Below are positions 25,119 to 34,213 of a stretch of 54,410 bases of DNA, piece after piece. The stretch spans positions 9,637 through 64,046 of the forward strand of contig LVBW01000055.1 in NCBI GenBank assembly GCA_001604585.1, given 5' to 3'. Position numbers and translations under genes: made by a program. The notes beneath the pieces were generated by a model. The model saw only the letters and a program-made list of their open reading frames with translations. It ran no database searches and had not been told where the DNA came from. Position 1 is the stretch's first letter, and each line of letters opens with the position of its first letter. The DNA is from Puniceicoccales bacterium Verruco_02. GTDB taxonomy: Bacteria > Verrucomicrobiota > Verrucomicrobiia > Opitutales > Oceanipulchritudinaceae.

Positions 25119-26900
25119 CTATTTTTCAGGCGTCTTTATCAGGATGTCCTTGGCTGACTTGCCCGCGGGGATGAAGGGCATGACGTGCTCGTCGTTGGGC
25201 ACGACCACTTCGAGAAGGAAGGGGCCTTCCGCTGCGAGCATCTCCGCGATGGCGTCGGCAAGCTCTTCCTTCTTAATCACTTGACGGCCCTTGACGCCGA
25301 AGCCCTTGGCTATTGTCAGCCAGTCCGGGTAGATGGCCGAGGGATTGTGCGGGCCGCCGAGGTTGTTCGGGTCGCAAAGGATGGTGTTGCCGCGAACGCC
25401 CTGATACAGGATGTCCTCCCACTGCATGACCATGCCAAGGTGCTGGTTGTTGAGCAGCATAATCTTGACGGGGATATTCTCGCGCACCGCCGTTGCCAGT
25501 TCCTGCACGTTCATCGTGAAGGAGCCGTCGCCGTCGATGTCCACGACCGTGCGGTCCGGGCAGGCGATTTTTGCACCCAAGGCGCTCGGAAGGCCAAAGC
25601 CCATCGTGCCAAGCCCGAGGCTGGAAATGAAGCTGCGCGGGCGGTGGAAGGTGCAGAACTGCGCGCTCCACATCTGGTGCTGGCCGACGCCCGTTGTGAT
25701 TATGGCCTCGCCCTTCACCTGCCGGTTCAGCTCGCTTATGGCGTGCTGGCTTTGGATGTAGGGGCTTGCCTCGTAGGTGAAGGGATACTCCTCGCGCCAG
25801 GCATAGACGCGCTTTGTCCAGTCGCCAATCAGCGGCTGTTCAAAGCCGTGCTCCTTGGCCAGTTCCATCATGCGGGTGAGGGCATACTTCACATCGCTGT
25901 GAATGGGCAGGCTGACCACCTTGTTCTTGTGGTGCTCGCTCTTGTCGAGGTCCACATGGATGATCTTGGCATTCGGGGCGAACTTGGAGACTACGCCCGT
26001 GATGCGGTCGTCGAAACGCGCGCCGAGGGCCACGAGCAGATCGCTCTCCTGCACGGCCCAGTTGCCAGCGACTCCGCCGTGCATGCCGAACCAGCGCAGG
26101 GCCTGCGGGTGGTTGTCCGGGAAGGCGCCAACGCCCATCAGCGTGTAGGCGACAGGGATGCCCGTCATTTCCGCAAATGCCTTCAGCTCCTCCGTGGCAC
26201 CGGCGCTAATGATGCCGCCGCCGATGTAGAGCACCGGGCGCTTTGCCGCCGAGATCATGTTCAAGGCCTCGATCAGCTCGCTGTCCGGTCCCTCGAAGTA
26301 GGGCTTGTAGCCGGGCAGGTTCATCTCGACGTTCTCGTAATCCACCGCGGCCACCTTCTGCTGCACGTCCTTTGGAATGTCGATTACGACGGGGCCGGGC
26401 CTGCCGCTCTTGGCCAGGTAAAAGGCTTCCTTTATGACGCGGGGCAGGTCTTCGTGCTTCAATACTAGATAGCTGTGCTTGCAGATGGGCAGGGTCATGC
26501 CGAAGACGTCCGTCTCCTGGAATGCCGCCTTGCCGATGAAGTGCTGTGCCACCTGTCCTGTGATTGCTACCATTGGGATGGAGTCCATCCACGCGTCCGC
26601 TATGCAGGTTACAAGGTTCGTCGCGCCGGGGCCGCTCGTCACCATGCAGACGCCGGGCTTGCCCGTCGTCCGGGCGTAGCCGTGCGCCATGAAGCCCGCG
26701 CCCTGCTCGTGACGGGGCAGGATGGTGCGGATTTTCTTCGAGCGGGTCAGCGACTGGTGGATCTCCATCGAGGCGCCGCCCGGATAGGCGAACACGTGGT
26801 CCACACCCTCGCGCTCAAGGCAGCGTACGATGAGGTCCGCGCCGCGAATGGGTTCGAGCGCCGAGCTGGCTTTGTTCTGTGTGGATGTGCTGCTTTGCAT
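25119..26900 (-). CDS. ilvB: Acetolactate synthase large subunit (second tandem copy)
   Basis: ThDP- and FAD-dependent enzyme that condenses pyruvate with pyruvate or 2-ketobutyrate, the first common step of valine, leucine and isoleucine synthesis. 593 residues. The catalytic Glu sits in [17 protein letters not shown], the ThDP motif is [12 protein letters not shown]...[13 protein letters not shown], and the C-terminal herbicide-site region is intact. It is closely related to the gene 97 bases upstream over its whole length, so the two arose by tandem duplication. No ilvN regulatory subunit is found on either side. Start ATG 26900. It shares the upstream leader and promoter unless the 97-base spacer has one of its own. 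Confidence 0.94.
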   Translation of the reverse strand: MQSSTSTQNKASSALEPIRGADLIVRCLEREGVDHVFAYPGGASMEIHQSLTRSKKIRTILPRHEQGAGFMAHGYARTTGKPGVCMVTSGPGATNLVTCIADAWMDSIPMVAITGQVAQHFIGKAAFQETDVFGMTLPICKHSYLVLKHEDLPRVIKEAFYLAKSGRPGPVVIDIPKDVQQKVAAVDYENVEMNLPGYKPYFEGPDSELIEALNMISAAKRPVLYIGGGIISAGATEELKAFAEMTGIPVAYTLMGVGAFPDNHPQALRWFGMHGGVAGNWAVQESDLLVALGARFDDRITGVVSKFAPNAKIIHVDLDKSEHHKNKVVSLPIHSDVKYALTRMMELAKEHGFEQPLIGDWTKRVYAWREEYPFTYEASPYIQSQHAISELNRQVKGEAIITTGVGQHQMWSAQFCTFHRPRSFISSLGLGTMGFGLPSALGAKIACPDRTVVDIDGDGSFTMNVQELATAVRENIPVKIMLLNNQHLGMVMQWEDILYQGVRGNTILCDPNNLGGPHNPSAIYPDWLTIAKGFGVKGRQVIKKEELADAIAEMLAAEGPFLLEVVVPNDEHVMPFIPAGKSAKDILIKTPEK

Positions 26901-26997
26901 GGCTGTCGGAAGTTGTGTGGCTGATGGAGGTCGAAACGCTCAGGAAACCATATTTTCCGCGTCGGGACAATACCCGAGTGCGTGGGGAAGCACCTGT

Positions 26998-28800
26998 TTA
27001 CCTTGAGCTGATGATGATGTCCTTGGCGGATTTGCCTGCCGGGATGAAGGGCATGACGTGTTCTGTTTCCGGGCAGATGAGTTCGAGGATGTAGCTCTCT
27101 TCGCTTGCCAGCATCTCTGCGATGGCTTCAGCGACCTCTTCCTTGCGGATGACGCGGCGGCCCTTCCAGCCAAAGCCCTTCGCTATCGTCTGCCAGTCCG
27201 GGTACAGGGCGGCAGGGTTCTCCGGTCCGCCTAGGTTGTGCGTGTCGCAGAGGACGGTTTGCCCGCGATTGCGATTGTAGAATAGGTCCTCCCACTGCAT
27301 GACCATGCCCAGATGCTGGTTGTTGATCAGCATGACCTTGACGGGAATCTTCTCCATCATGGACGTGGCCATTTCCTGCAAGTTCATCAGCAGCGAGCCG
27401 TCGCCGTCTATGTCGATGACCTGCTTATCCGGGTGGGCGATCTTTGCGCCCAGCGCCGCTGGCAGGCCAAAGCCCATTGTGCCGAGGCCGAGGCTTGAAA
27501 TGAAGCTTCGCGGACGGTTGAAAGTGCAAAACTGTGCTGCCCACATCTGATGCTGGCCGACGCCCGTTGTTATGATGGCCTCGCCCTTGGTCTGCGCGTT
27601 CAGCTCCGCAATGGCCTGCTGGGCCTGGATGTATTGGCTCTCGCCAAAGCGGAATGGGTGCTCGCGCCGCCAGCCATAGACTTTCTTTTCCCATGTGGAA
27701 ATGTCGGGCCGGGCAAAGCCTTCGCTATGGCCGATTTCGCAGAGGCGGGAGAGTGCGTGCTTGGCGTCGCCGTGGATTGGCAGATGGGCGAACTTGTTCT
27801 TGTGGTGCTCGCCCTTGTCTATATCTATGTGGATGATCTTCGCGCCGGGGGCGAACTTGTCGATTGCGCCAGTTATGCGGTCGTCAAAGCGTGCGCCGAC
27901 AGCCATCAACAGGTCGCATTCGTAAACGGCCCAGTTACCCGCGACCCCGCCGTGCATTCCGAACCAGCGCAGGGCCTGCGGGTGATTGTCCGGGAAGGCA
28001 CCGACGCCCATCAGGGTCGTGGCGACGGGCATACCTGTCATTTCCGCAAATGCGAGCAGCTCCTCGTGTGCACCGGCGCTGATTATGCCCCCGCCTATGT
28101 AGAGAACGGGGCGCTCGGCCTTCTCGATCATCGACAGGGCGCTGCGCAGCTCTCCGTCCGAAGCCTCGATGAAGGGCTTGTAGCCGGGTAGATCCATCTC
28201 GACCTTGTCCCACTCTATGGCTGCGAAGCCAAGCTGGACATCCTTGGGCAGGTCTATGACGACGGGGCCGGGCCTGCCGCTGTTGGCCAGGTGAAAGGCT
28301 TCGCGAATGATGCGAGGCAGGTCTTCCGTCTTTTTGACAAGGTAGTTGTGCTTGCAGATGGGCATTGTGACGCCGATGACGTCCGTTTCCTGAAAAGCCG
28401 TCTTGCCGATCTTGTCTTGGGTGACCTGCCCGGTGAAGGCGACCAAGGGGATGGAGTCCATCCATGCGTCCGCGATGCAGGTGACAAGGTTCGTCGCGCC
28501 CGGTCCGCTCGTAACCATGCAGACGCCCGTCTTGCCCGTCGTCCGTGCGTAGCCGTGTGCCATGTAGCCGACGCCCTGCTCGTTGCGCGGCAGTATGGTG
28601 CGGATTTGCTTCGAGCGCAGGAGCGTGTGGTGAATCTCCATCGTGGCCGCGCCCGGATAGGCGAATATGTGGTCAACGCCCTCGCGCTCCAGCGCCTTGA
28701 CGATGATTTCCGCGCCCTTCATGGGCAGCGGGTCGCTCGTTGTGCGGGCGGCGGAGTTGCTTGAGATTGCGGAAGGCTGTGTTTTTGTCTGCGTGTTCAT
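26998..28800 (-). CDS. ilvB: Acetolactate synthase large subunit (first tandem copy)
   Basis: Paralogue of the following gene, 600 residues from ATG 28800 (MNTQTKTQ). The frame runs on upstream without family similarity. FAD and ThDP motifs are intact ([12 protein letters not shown], then [13 protein letters not shown]). One difference stands out: the catalytic Glu is preceded by Asn ([17 protein letters not shown]), where most family members, including the neighbouring copy, have His. The catalytic Glu itself is kept, so activity is likely. The gene is preceded by a leader peptide rich in Val and Leu codons, which suggests attenuation by branched-chain amino-acid supply. Confidence 0.94.
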   Translation of the reverse strand: MNTQTKTQPSAISSNSAARTTSDPLPMKGAEIIVKALEREGVDHIFAYPGAATMEIHHTLLRSKQIRTILPRNEQGVGYMAHGYARTTGKTGVCMVTSGPGATNLVTCIADAWMDSIPLVAFTGQVTQDKIGKTAFQETDVIGVTMPICKHNYLVKKTEDLPRIIREAFHLANSGRPGPVVIDLPKDVQLGFAAIEWDKVEMDLPGYKPFIEASDGELRSALSMIEKAERPVLYIGGGIISAGAHEELLAFAEMTGMPVATTLMGVGAFPDNHPQALRWFGMHGGVAGNWAVYECDLLMAVGARFDDRITGAIDKFAPGAKIIHIDIDKGEHHKNKFAHLPIHGDAKHALSRLCEIGHSEGFARPDISTWEKKVYGWRREHPFRFGESQYIQAQQAIAELNAQTKGEAIITTGVGQHQMWAAQFCTFNRPRSFISSLGLGTMGFGLPAALGAKIAHPDKQVIDIDGDGSLLMNLQEMATSMMEKIPVKVMLINNQHLGMVMQWEDLFYNRNRGQTVLCDTHNLGGPENPAALYPDWQTIAKGFGWKGRRVIRKEEVAEAIAEMLASEESYILELICPETEHVMPFIPAGKSAKDIIISSR

Positions 28801-28941
28801 GGTCGGTAAATTCCTGAATCTAATTCGGTGTGCTGTTGTGAAAGGCTTTGTGTGAGGTCTTGCTTGGTTTGAGCGCACAGGCAGTGGCTCCGCCCGGATT
28901 TGGTTCCGGTCGGTCTTTATGTGCGGTGAGAATGCGCGCAG
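28801..28941 (-). promoter_or_regulatory. Leader segment between the ilv leader peptide and ilvB
   Basis: 141 bases of untranslated leader. I can find pairings that could alternate (GCGCGCA near 28935 with TGTGCGC near 28875; GCCCG near 28952 with CGGGC near 28888), but no strong terminator with a T-run. The last 60 bases before ilvB are C-rich and G-poor on the mRNA strand. That would suit Rho loading or a ribosome-exposed control site better than an intrinsic attenuator. The mechanism is open. Confidence 0.4.
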
Positions 28942-29058
28942 CTAGAGACGGGCCGGATTAGGGCTTACTACGTCTACTACTACGAGTACAAGACCAGCGT
29001 TCCGCGAGCCGGACAATAAGGCGGCGGAATGCGTGCTGTGCTGGTCGATGCGATTCAT
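28942..29058 (-). CDS. ilv operon leader peptide (IvbL/IlvL-like), 38 residues
   Basis: Short frame from ATG 29058 to TAG 28942, upstream of the tandem ilvB genes. It reads ...SAALLSGSRNAG, then LVLVVVDVV encoded by CTT GTA CTC GTA GTA GTA GAC GTA GTA, then SPNPARL. Eight of nine consecutive codons are Val or Leu, and six Val codons are all GTA. The layout matches the E. coli ilvB leader IvbL (VVVVRVVVVVGNAP). The peptide should act as a sensor: ribosomes stall on it when charged tRNA-Val or tRNA-Leu is scarce and thereby raise expression of ilvB-ilvB-leuC. No Shine-Dalgarno sequence is evident. What is seen is the codon run and its position; the mechanism is inferred from enteric bacteria. 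Confidence 0.75.
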   Translation of the reverse strand: MNRIDQHSTHSAALLSGSRNAGLVLVVVDVVSPNPARL

Positions 29059-29090
29059 CAAGGTAAGTGAAACAACGGCTTGTTAGCGGG

Positions 29091-29119
29091 AATATCAAGC
29101 TAAATTTTCGAGGCGGCAA
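29091..29119 (-). promoter_or_regulatory. Predicted promoter of the ilvB-ilvB-leuC operon
   Basis: On the minus strand TTGCCG (29114-29119) and GATATT (29091-29096) are separated by 17 bases, a good vegetative spacing. Transcription would begin near 29084, about 26 bases before the leader peptide. The position supports the leader assignment. Consensus match is moderate. Confidence 0.5.
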
Positions 29120-29153
29120 CTTTCGCGAGCCTTGAGCGGACTGGTTCGCGCGC

Positions 29154-29182
29154 TTGACAGCCGGGCCGCCACTGGGCAAAGT
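29154..29182 (+). promoter_or_regulatory. Predicted promoter of tRNA-Lys
   Basis: A perfect TTGACA (29154-29159) is followed after 17 bases by CAAAGT (29177-29182), about 45 bases upstream of the tRNA. The -10 box is poor, so this is a moderate guess. Confidence 0.4.
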
Positions 29183-29227
29183 TGTCCTTTTCCCATCTCC
29201 ACAGGGGACTGGGTTCCTCAAACACGG

Positions 29228-29302
29228 GGGCGGATAGCTCAACGGTAGAGCAGTGGCCTTTTAAGCCATTGGTTCAGGGTTCGAATCCCTGTCCGCCTAC
29301 CA
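29228..29302 (+). tRNA. tRNA-Lys (TTT)
   Basis: 75 bases including encoded CCA. Acceptor GGGCGGA/TCCGCCT (one G-T pair), D-arm GCTC/GAGC, anticodon loop CTTTTAA with anticodon TTT, T-arm CAGGG-TTCGAAT-CCCTG, discriminator A. All stems pair. It stands between the divergently read ilv operon leader and a convergent outer-membrane protein gene. Confidence 0.95.
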
Positions 29303-29397
29303 GTGTGGACGAATGTCCGCGGATAGCGTACATAAAGAGGCGCGGACCGCCATTTCTGAACGAGTCCGCGCCGTAAAGCTGGAGCAACTTGTTTTCC

Positions 29398-30042
29398 CTA
29401 GAAGCGCAGGGACATGCCAGCAGAAATGTTGGTCGTATCCACGTGCTCGCTATTGCAGTAGGTAAGGGATGTGCTGGCGCCAAGGCGCTCTGTTATCCAG
29501 TAGTTAAGGCTCAGGCCAACTCTGGTAATGCTGCGTGCGTCATTGTCGCTGGCGCAGAGATATTCGACAAAGGGCGTGGCCGAAAAACCGGGCAGAAGAT
29601 GGACTTCCGCGCCGAATGTGGCGCCGTATAGGAAGCTGTCCCAAGATAGTTCTGCTCCGGTACTAAGCTCGACGGTCTCCTTCGCATAGCCGATGACGGG
29701 GCGGAAGAAGGGGGCCACCATGCCGTCGCGGTGGAAAGTAAGGCCGATGAAGCCGTCCTGCGAATCGAGCTGATATTGGTCGGTCTCGTTCTGGTTGGTC
29801 ATGTACGAGGTGGACATGTAGAGGTCCATTCCGATATTGCCAAAACTTGTCAGCTTGTGGTTGAACTTCACGCCAAAGCCAACGAAATCGAAGTCACCAT
29901 CGTCGTAGTAGCCATAGTCGCTGTTCTGGTACAATGCCTCGAAGGAGAAAAGGCTGGTGCCAAGCACGCCGTCCGGCTTTTGTGCTGCGGAGAGAAGGCA
30001 GGGTGCGGCGAGTGCGAGCGCAAGGGCGAAGAGCTTCTTCAT
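29398..30042 (-). CDS. Predicted outer-membrane beta-barrel protein
   Basis: 214-residue protein with a clear signal peptide (MKKLFALALALAAPCLLSA, cut before AQKPDG). The mature chain alternates polar and hydrophobic residues with many aromatics and Gly. It ends in GMSLRF, a terminal Phe as recognised by the BAM machinery. I estimate eight to ten strands. No ligand-specific motif is visible, so porin, adhesin or structural roles are all open. Start ATG 30042, chosen for the signal peptide over a longer frame. It is transcribed away from nadA's end and is probably alone. Confidence 0.75.
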   Translation of the reverse strand: MKKLFALALALAAPCLLSAAQKPDGVLGTSLFSFEALYQNSDYGYYDDGDFDFVGFGVKFNHKLTSFGNIGMDLYMSTSYMTNQNETDQYQLDSQDGFIGLTFHRDGMVAPFFRPVIGYAKETVELSTGAELSWDSFLYGATFGAEVHLLPGFSATPFVEYLCASDNDARSITRVGLSLNYWITERLGASTSLTYCNSEHVDTTNISAGMSLRF

Positions 30043-30170
30043 TGCTGTGTCGGTGTGTTTTGTTGTCAGTCCGGGGAGTCTAGTCATGCTCTTTCAAGCG
30101 AGTCGGGAATGTCAAGTCGATATGGGCTGAACACCTTATCGCGGGGTGAGATAATTGTTCACGGAGCTTC

Positions 30171-31151
30171 CTACCTCGACCACTCAAGCATACGCCTTAT
30201 CGGGGTTTCTGCCCTTGCCCGCATCTCTTCGGGCAGTTCTATTGCCGGGGACATATGCAGCAGGGCGTCGCGGACCTTTTCGAGGGTGTTCATCTTCATG
30301 TAGCGACACTCGTTGCAGGCGCAGTTGGCCGTGGGACCGGCGACGAACCTCTTGTCCGGCATCTCGCGGCGCAGGCGGTGTATCATGTTTGTCTCGGTGG
30401 CGATGATTATGGTCTGGGCAGCGGTTTCCTTGCAGAAAAGGACCATGCGCTCGGTGGAGCATACCTCGTCGGCCATGTCGCGGACGGCCTGTGTGCATTC
30501 CGGGTGGGCGACCACGGGCGCGCCGGGGAACTTGTCGCGAAGGGCGGTCAGCGTCTGCGCGGTGAATAGGACATGCGCATAGCAACTGCCCGGCCAGAGC
30601 CGCATTTTGCGCCCGCTCTTGTGCATCACCCACTGGCCTAGGTTCTGGTCGGGGACAAAGAGTATCTCGCGATCCTCGGGCACCTTGGCCACGATCTTGT
30701 GCGCATTTCCGCTTGTGCAGATTACGTCGCTTTCGGCCTTCACTGCGGCAGAGCAGTTGATGTAGGCCACAACGTACAGGCCGGGGTTTTTCTCCTTGTA
30801 GGCGCGCAGCTTGTCGGCGGGGCAACTGTCAGATAGCGAGCAGCCCGCCTCTGGGTCTGGCAGGAGTACCGTGCGCGAAGGATTCACAATCTTCGCCGTC
30901 TCGGCCATGAAGTGGACGCCGCAGAAAAGGATGGCGTCCGCCTTGGCCTCGGCAGCTGCGTAGGCAAGGCCCAGAGAATCCCCCAAGTGGTCGGCGATGC
31001 GCTGAATTGGCTCGATCTGGTAGTTGTGCGCAAGAATCACGGCGTTGCGCTGCCGCTTCAGGTCGAGGATTTCCTCCTGAAGCGCGCTCAGGGGCTGCCG
31101 GGCGGCGCCGGGTTCAAACACCAGAGGTTCGTTGCTGGATGCACTGGCCAT
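30171..31151 (-). CDS. nadA: Quinolinate synthase
   Basis: Makes quinolinate from iminoaspartate and dihydroxyacetone phosphate with a [4Fe-4S] cluster, in de novo NAD synthesis. 326 residues, the type without an N-terminal extension. Conserved parts are ILAHNYQIEPIQ, DSLGLAYAAAEAKADAILFCGVHFMAETAKI, YINCSAAVKAESDVICTSGNA, VVAHPECTQAV and the C-terminal GPTANCACNECRYMKMNTLEK. The three cluster cysteines lie in GVHF, EVC/ECT and CNEC regions. nadB and nadC are absent here. Start ATG 31151. kdsA lies upstream with a 77-base gap. Confidence 0.95.
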   Translation of the reverse strand: MASASSNEPLVFEPGAARQPLSALQEEILDLKRQRNAVILAHNYQIEPIQRIADHLGDSLGLAYAAAEAKADAILFCGVHFMAETAKIVNPSRTVLLPDPEAGCSLSDSCPADKLRAYKEKNPGLYVVAYINCSAAVKAESDVICTSGNAHKIVAKVPEDREILFVPDQNLGQWVMHKSGRKMRLWPGSCYAHVLFTAQTLTALRDKFPGAPVVAHPECTQAVRDMADEVCSTERMVLFCKETAAQTIIIATETNMIHRLRREMPDKRFVAGPTANCACNECRYMKMNTLEKVRDALLHMSPAIELPEEMRARAETPIRRMLEWSR

Positions 31152-31228
31152 TGCGGAAGCTGACTATGACACAAGTTCCGCGCCAAAGTCCACATCGCGC
31201 TTGCCCAATGTCTGGAGTATAGCAGGCT

Positions 31229-32047
31229 CTAGTCCAGACTCCGCATCGCCTTCCATATTGCAAGGCACTGCTTTACGAGCGCCTCCAGCCCGGCCAGCGG
31301 AATCTGGTTGGGGCCGTCGGATATCGCCTTTTCGGGGTCCGGGTGCGTCTCGAAGAACAGGCCATTGGCCCCTGCCGCCAGTGCAGCACGCGCCAACAGG
31401 GGCACGAACTCGCGCTTGCCGCCGCTCTTGCCCCCGGCCGCGCCGGGAAGCTGCACGCTGTGGGTGGCGTCCATGATCGTCGGGTGTCCGTAGGTGCCCA
31501 TGACGGCAAAGCTACGCATGTCCACGACGAGGTTCTGGTAGCCGAAAGTGGACCCGCGCTCTGTGAGCCATATCTCCGCTGCGTCGCTCTCCTCCAGCTT
31601 GTCCACGACAAAGCGCATCTCCTGCGGGGAGAGGAACTGGCCCTTTTTCACGTTCACGACCTTGCCCGTGCCGCTTGCTGCCACCAGTACGTCCGTCTGG
31701 CGGCAGAGGAAGGCCGGGATTTGCAGTATGTCGCACACTTCGCCCACGGGGCCAGCCTGATTGGTCTCATGGATGTCGGTAAGCACCGGCATGGCGTAAG
31801 TGTCCTTCACCCTTTCTAGAATGCGCAGGCCCTCCTTCAAGCCGGGGCCGCGGGGGCTGGACAGGGAGGTGCGGTTGGCCTTGTCGAAAGAGCCTTTGAA
31901 TACGAGGTTAAGCTCCGGGTAACGGCGGCGCAGCTCCAGCAGCTTTTCGGCAACGGCGAGGCTGACATCCTCGTTTTCGAGCGAGCAGGGGCCTGCTATG
32001 AGCAGGAGCCGTTGCGGATCATACAGGCTGGTGGATGACTCTGACAT
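31229..32047 (-). CDS. kdsA: 3-deoxy-8-phosphooctulonate (Kdo8P) synthase
   Basis: Condenses arabinose-5-phosphate and phosphoenolpyruvate to Kdo8P for the lipopolysaccharide core. 272 residues. Features: [92 protein letters not shown] and [16 protein letters not shown] [10 protein letters not shown]. The Cys of AFLCRQTD region and lack of some metal ligands need an alignment to assign metal dependence. Start ATG 32047 removes a long non-family N-terminal frame that overlaps the small gene upstream. The gene shows that this cell makes Kdo-type LPS. Confidence 0.95.
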   Translation of the reverse strand: MSESSTSLYDPQRLLLIAGPCSLENEDVSLAVAEKLLELRRRYPELNLVFKGSFDKANRTSLSSPRGPGLKEGLRILERVKDTYAMPVLTDIHETNQAGPVGEVCDILQIPAFLCRQTDVLVAASGTGKVVNVKKGQFLSPQEMRFVVDKLEESDAAEIWLTERGSTFGYQNLVVDMRSFAVMGTYGHPTIMDATHSVQLPGAAGGKSGGKREFVPLLARAALAAGANGLFFETHPDPEKAISDGPNQIPLAGLEALVKQCLAIWKAMRSLD

Positions 32048-32106
32048 GGTGCTTACGCTTATAGAATGCAAACAGCCGCGTGTTTCGCAAGCCTGTCGCG
32101 CTGGCA

Positions 32107-32292
32107 TCAGCCGCCCTTGAACATGCGCCAGCCCGCGTAGAGGGGAGCTGCTGCAAGGCCCAGCCCAAGGCAGAGCACGGCCAGCGACACAAGTACAAGC
32201 ACCGGCGCAATGATGACAAAGGCCAGCTTTTGCGCCCGGCTTAGTTCCTTCCACCTGGTAGCCGGGGTTGCACATTGTCGCTGGCTTTCCAT
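32107..32292 (-). CDS. Hypothetical 61-residue single-helix membrane protein
   Basis: Short unrecognised protein with a basic, polar N-terminus (about 22 residues) and one long hydrophobic stretch (about residues 24-54) that could span the membrane once or as a hairpin. It ends with WRMFKGG. It starts (ATG 32292) two bases after the thiE stop, and kdsA begins 59 bases beyond its end. The tight coupling and membrane-like composition favour a real gene. Its role is unknown. Confidence 0.6.
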   Translation of the reverse strand: MESQRQCATPATRWKELSRAQKLAFVIIAPVLVLVSLAVLCLGLGLAAAPLYAGWRMFKGG

Positions 32293-32293
32293 G

Positions 32294-32953
32294 TCAGGAC
32301 AGGGCCGCCTTCAATTCTCGTACGGCGACGGCCGGTTCGTTGCAGTGCAGTACGTCCGATACGACGACTATGCGTTCGGCCCCGGCCTTGCACACGCTGC
32401 CCACGTTCTGCCGGTTGATGCCGCCGATGCAGAACAGGGGCAGGCAGTCCTTGTTCATGGCGCGGACTTTGCCCACCAGTTCCAGTCCAACAGGTATATA
32501 GTCGGGCTTGGTGCGGGTTGGGAATACCGGGCCGGTGCAAAAGTAAGATAGAAAGCCCGCCAGCTCCAGCGCCTGCGCGGCCTGCTCCACGCTGTGAGTC
32601 GATAGGCCAAGAATGCGCTCCGGCCCCAGCTCCGCCCTTGCGCGGGTGACGGGCATGTCCTCCTGCCCAATGTGCAGGCCACAGCGCGGGTAGTCTAGGG
32701 CGATGTCGAGGTGGTCGTTGACAATGAGCGGTATTTCGTTGCCCTCGAACTGTGGCAGAATGCTTTCCAGAAGGCCGCGAATCGTGGCCTTGTCGGCGTT
32801 CTTGGCGCGAAGCTGCACAATGTCGGCCCCGCCTTCGATGACGGCGCGGCACATGGGGGCGAACTGGGCAGGCACAAGGTAGGCCGCGTCCAGAATGGCG
32901 TAGAAGCGGGCCTTGCGGAGCCGCTCTGCGGTTTTATGGGCTTTGATTGGCAC
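32294..32953 (-). CDS. thiE: Thiamine-phosphate synthase
   Basis: Joins hydroxymethylpyrimidine diphosphate and thiazole phosphate. 219-residue TIM barrel. Typical segments are GGADIVQLRAKN (about residues 41-52), VNDHLDIA (98-105), GLHIGQEDMP (111-120), FCTGPVFPTRTKP and FCIGGIN. The start is GTG at 32953 (MPIKAHK); no ATG is in frame before the barrel. It lies at the head of the set thiE - small membrane gene - kdsA. No TPP riboswitch core (CTGAGA/ACCTGA) is visible in the 66 bases upstream, and no other thi gene is near. Confidence 0.9.
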   Translation of the reverse strand: MPIKAHKTAERLRKARFYAILDAAYLVPAQFAPMCRAVIEGGADIVQLRAKNADKATIRGLLESILPQFEGNEIPLIVNDHLDIALDYPRCGLHIGQEDMPVTRARAELGPERILGLSTHSVEQAAQALELAGFLSYFCTGPVFPTRTKPDYIPVGLELVGKVRAMNKDCLPLFCIGGINRQNVGSVCKAGAERIVVVSDVLHCNEPAVAVRELKAALS

Positions 32954-33019
32954 TGTGGGAGGTCCTCTTCAGGCTTGCAAACGCCCCTTGGGAGTGGAGG
33001 GGTAGATTAGGGAAACAAA

Positions 33020-33589
33020 CTATTGCCGCTCGTCCTCTTCTTCTTCTGTGATTAGCTTTCGCTCGACTGCGGAAAGGTCTTCGCGCGGGGGCAGGGTTAC
33101 GTCGCCCTCGTCCTCGCCGGGGCGAAGGCTGCGCAGGGCGCTCATTGAGCTGCCGCGCCTCTGTTCCGGCTCGCCGACAACGGCCACGACCGTCGTCACA
33201 AACTCGCCAAGCGAGGAGAAGCCGAGGTTGTACTTGAGCGAGTCCACGATCTGCGCTTCAAGGCGCTTTTGCACCTCGCGCAAGTCGCTGTCGGCCCGCA
33301 GGGATATGCGCAGGCGAAGCGACAGCTCGCCCCTTCGCTCGGCAAGGCGGCTGCGGCACTTTACTACGCCCGGAGTGCGAGAGGCCGCCTTCTGTATCAT
33401 GTCCGATATGGCCTTTCGGGCTATGAGGACGCGCCCCCGCTCGGTGCTGAAGGCGAGCAGCTCGCCCGGCTGGCGCAGGCGGCGCAAGAGGACGAGGGCG
33501 AGCAGCAGGACCAGAAGGGCGCCGATTATGTAATACATCCAGACTGGCTCATTGCGCAGGCAGTCCAGAAAGATTTTGGCTTCGTTCAT
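33020..33589 (-). CDS. amaP: AmaP-like membrane anchor protein with Asp23-type domain
   Basis: 189 residues. One membrane helix near the N-terminus (about residues 18-36) is followed by a cytoplasmic domain that resembles the alkaline shock protein Asp23/Gls24 fold (ISDMIQKAASRTPGVVKCRSRLAERRGELSLRLRISL). A charged tail rich in Glu follows. In Firmicutes AmaP anchors Asp23 at the membrane; here an Asp23 gene lies just upstream (142 bases), so the same partnership is likely. ATG 33589 is preferred over an in-frame TTG five codons earlier. Function in cell-envelope stress is an inference. Confidence 0.7.
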   Translation of the reverse strand: MNEAKIFLDCLRNEPVWMYYIIGALLVLLLALVLLRRLRQPGELLAFSTERGRVLIARKAISDMIQKAASRTPGVVKCRSRLAERRGELSLRLRISLRADSDLREVQKRLEAQIVDSLKYNLGFSSLGEFVTTVVAVVGEPEQRRGSSMSALRSLRPGEDEGDVTLPPREDLSAVERKLITEEEEDERQ

Positions 33590-33731
33590 GATTGGCGGGA
33601 GCAATTGGGCCTGTCAGCCCGGTTGGCGAGATGCCTCCGTTTGCAACAAGTCCTGTGGCGTTGGAAATAGTCGGCTGCAAGGGTGTGTGCTCATTGGCAG
33701 CGTTACCCTTGTGCCGTGTGGCGGGGGTAGG

Positions 33732-34202
33732 CTATTCCACGAAGGACTGCGGCTTTTCGTCCTTGTCGGGCATTCGCACGCCCTCGATTAGCACGTCCAC
33801 GCGAGCCACCCTCTTGTTGGTCATCTTGCTGACCTGATCTCTCACGGCTATCTGGATTTCCTCGCCCACCTTGGCCAGCTCTACGCCAAAGCGCAGCACG
33901 ACCTTGACGGTGATTTCGTAGCCGCCGCGCTCGTTTTCGGCCACTGTGATGCCGGGGGCAGAGTCGCGCTTGTTGAACAGGCCCACGATTTCCTCGCGAA
34001 AACCGCCAGCCCCACCCACCGACACCACGCCGGGGACGCTCATAACGGCAATGCGGACAATGTTGCCCACGACCTCGTGGCTCACCTTGATAAGGCCAGT
34101 GCTAGTCTCCTCGCTCATGGCGAGGACCATTTCCTCCACCTCTTGAGCGGCGCTGATGGTTGGCTTTGGGGGGATGTCTTTCTGGGGTCGTTGCGTGTCC
34201 AT
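33732..34202 (-). CDS. Asp23/Gls24-family envelope stress protein
   Basis: 156-residue cytoplasmic protein. The Asp23 domain is clear: GLIKVSHEVVGNIVRIAVMSVPGV, then YEITVKVVLRFGVELAKVGEEIQIAVRDQV and RVDVLIEGV. A flexible Pro-rich N-terminus of about 20 residues precedes it. It starts 11 bases after the accC stop, so it is transcribed with biotin carboxylase. In other bacteria the protein gathers under the membrane and responds to envelope stress. The steady pairing with acetyl-CoA carboxylase subunits suggests a link between fatty-acid precursor supply and the membrane, but this is an inference. Confidence 0.88.
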   Translation of the reverse strand: MDTQRPQKDIPPKPTISAAQEVEEMVLAMSEETSTGLIKVSHEVVGNIVRIAVMSVPGVVSVGGAGGFREEIVGLFNKRDSAPGITVAENERGGYEITVKVVLRFGVELAKVGEEIQIAVRDQVSKMTNKRVARVDVLIEGVRMPDKDEKPQSFVE

Positions 34203-34213
34203 GTCGATCCTTG

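Noticed and set aside
28958-29242. 94-codon minus-strand frame over the ilv leader region
   Set aside because: It overlaps tRNA-Lys and the predicted promoter; the 38-codon frame in another register has the diagnostic Val/Leu run.
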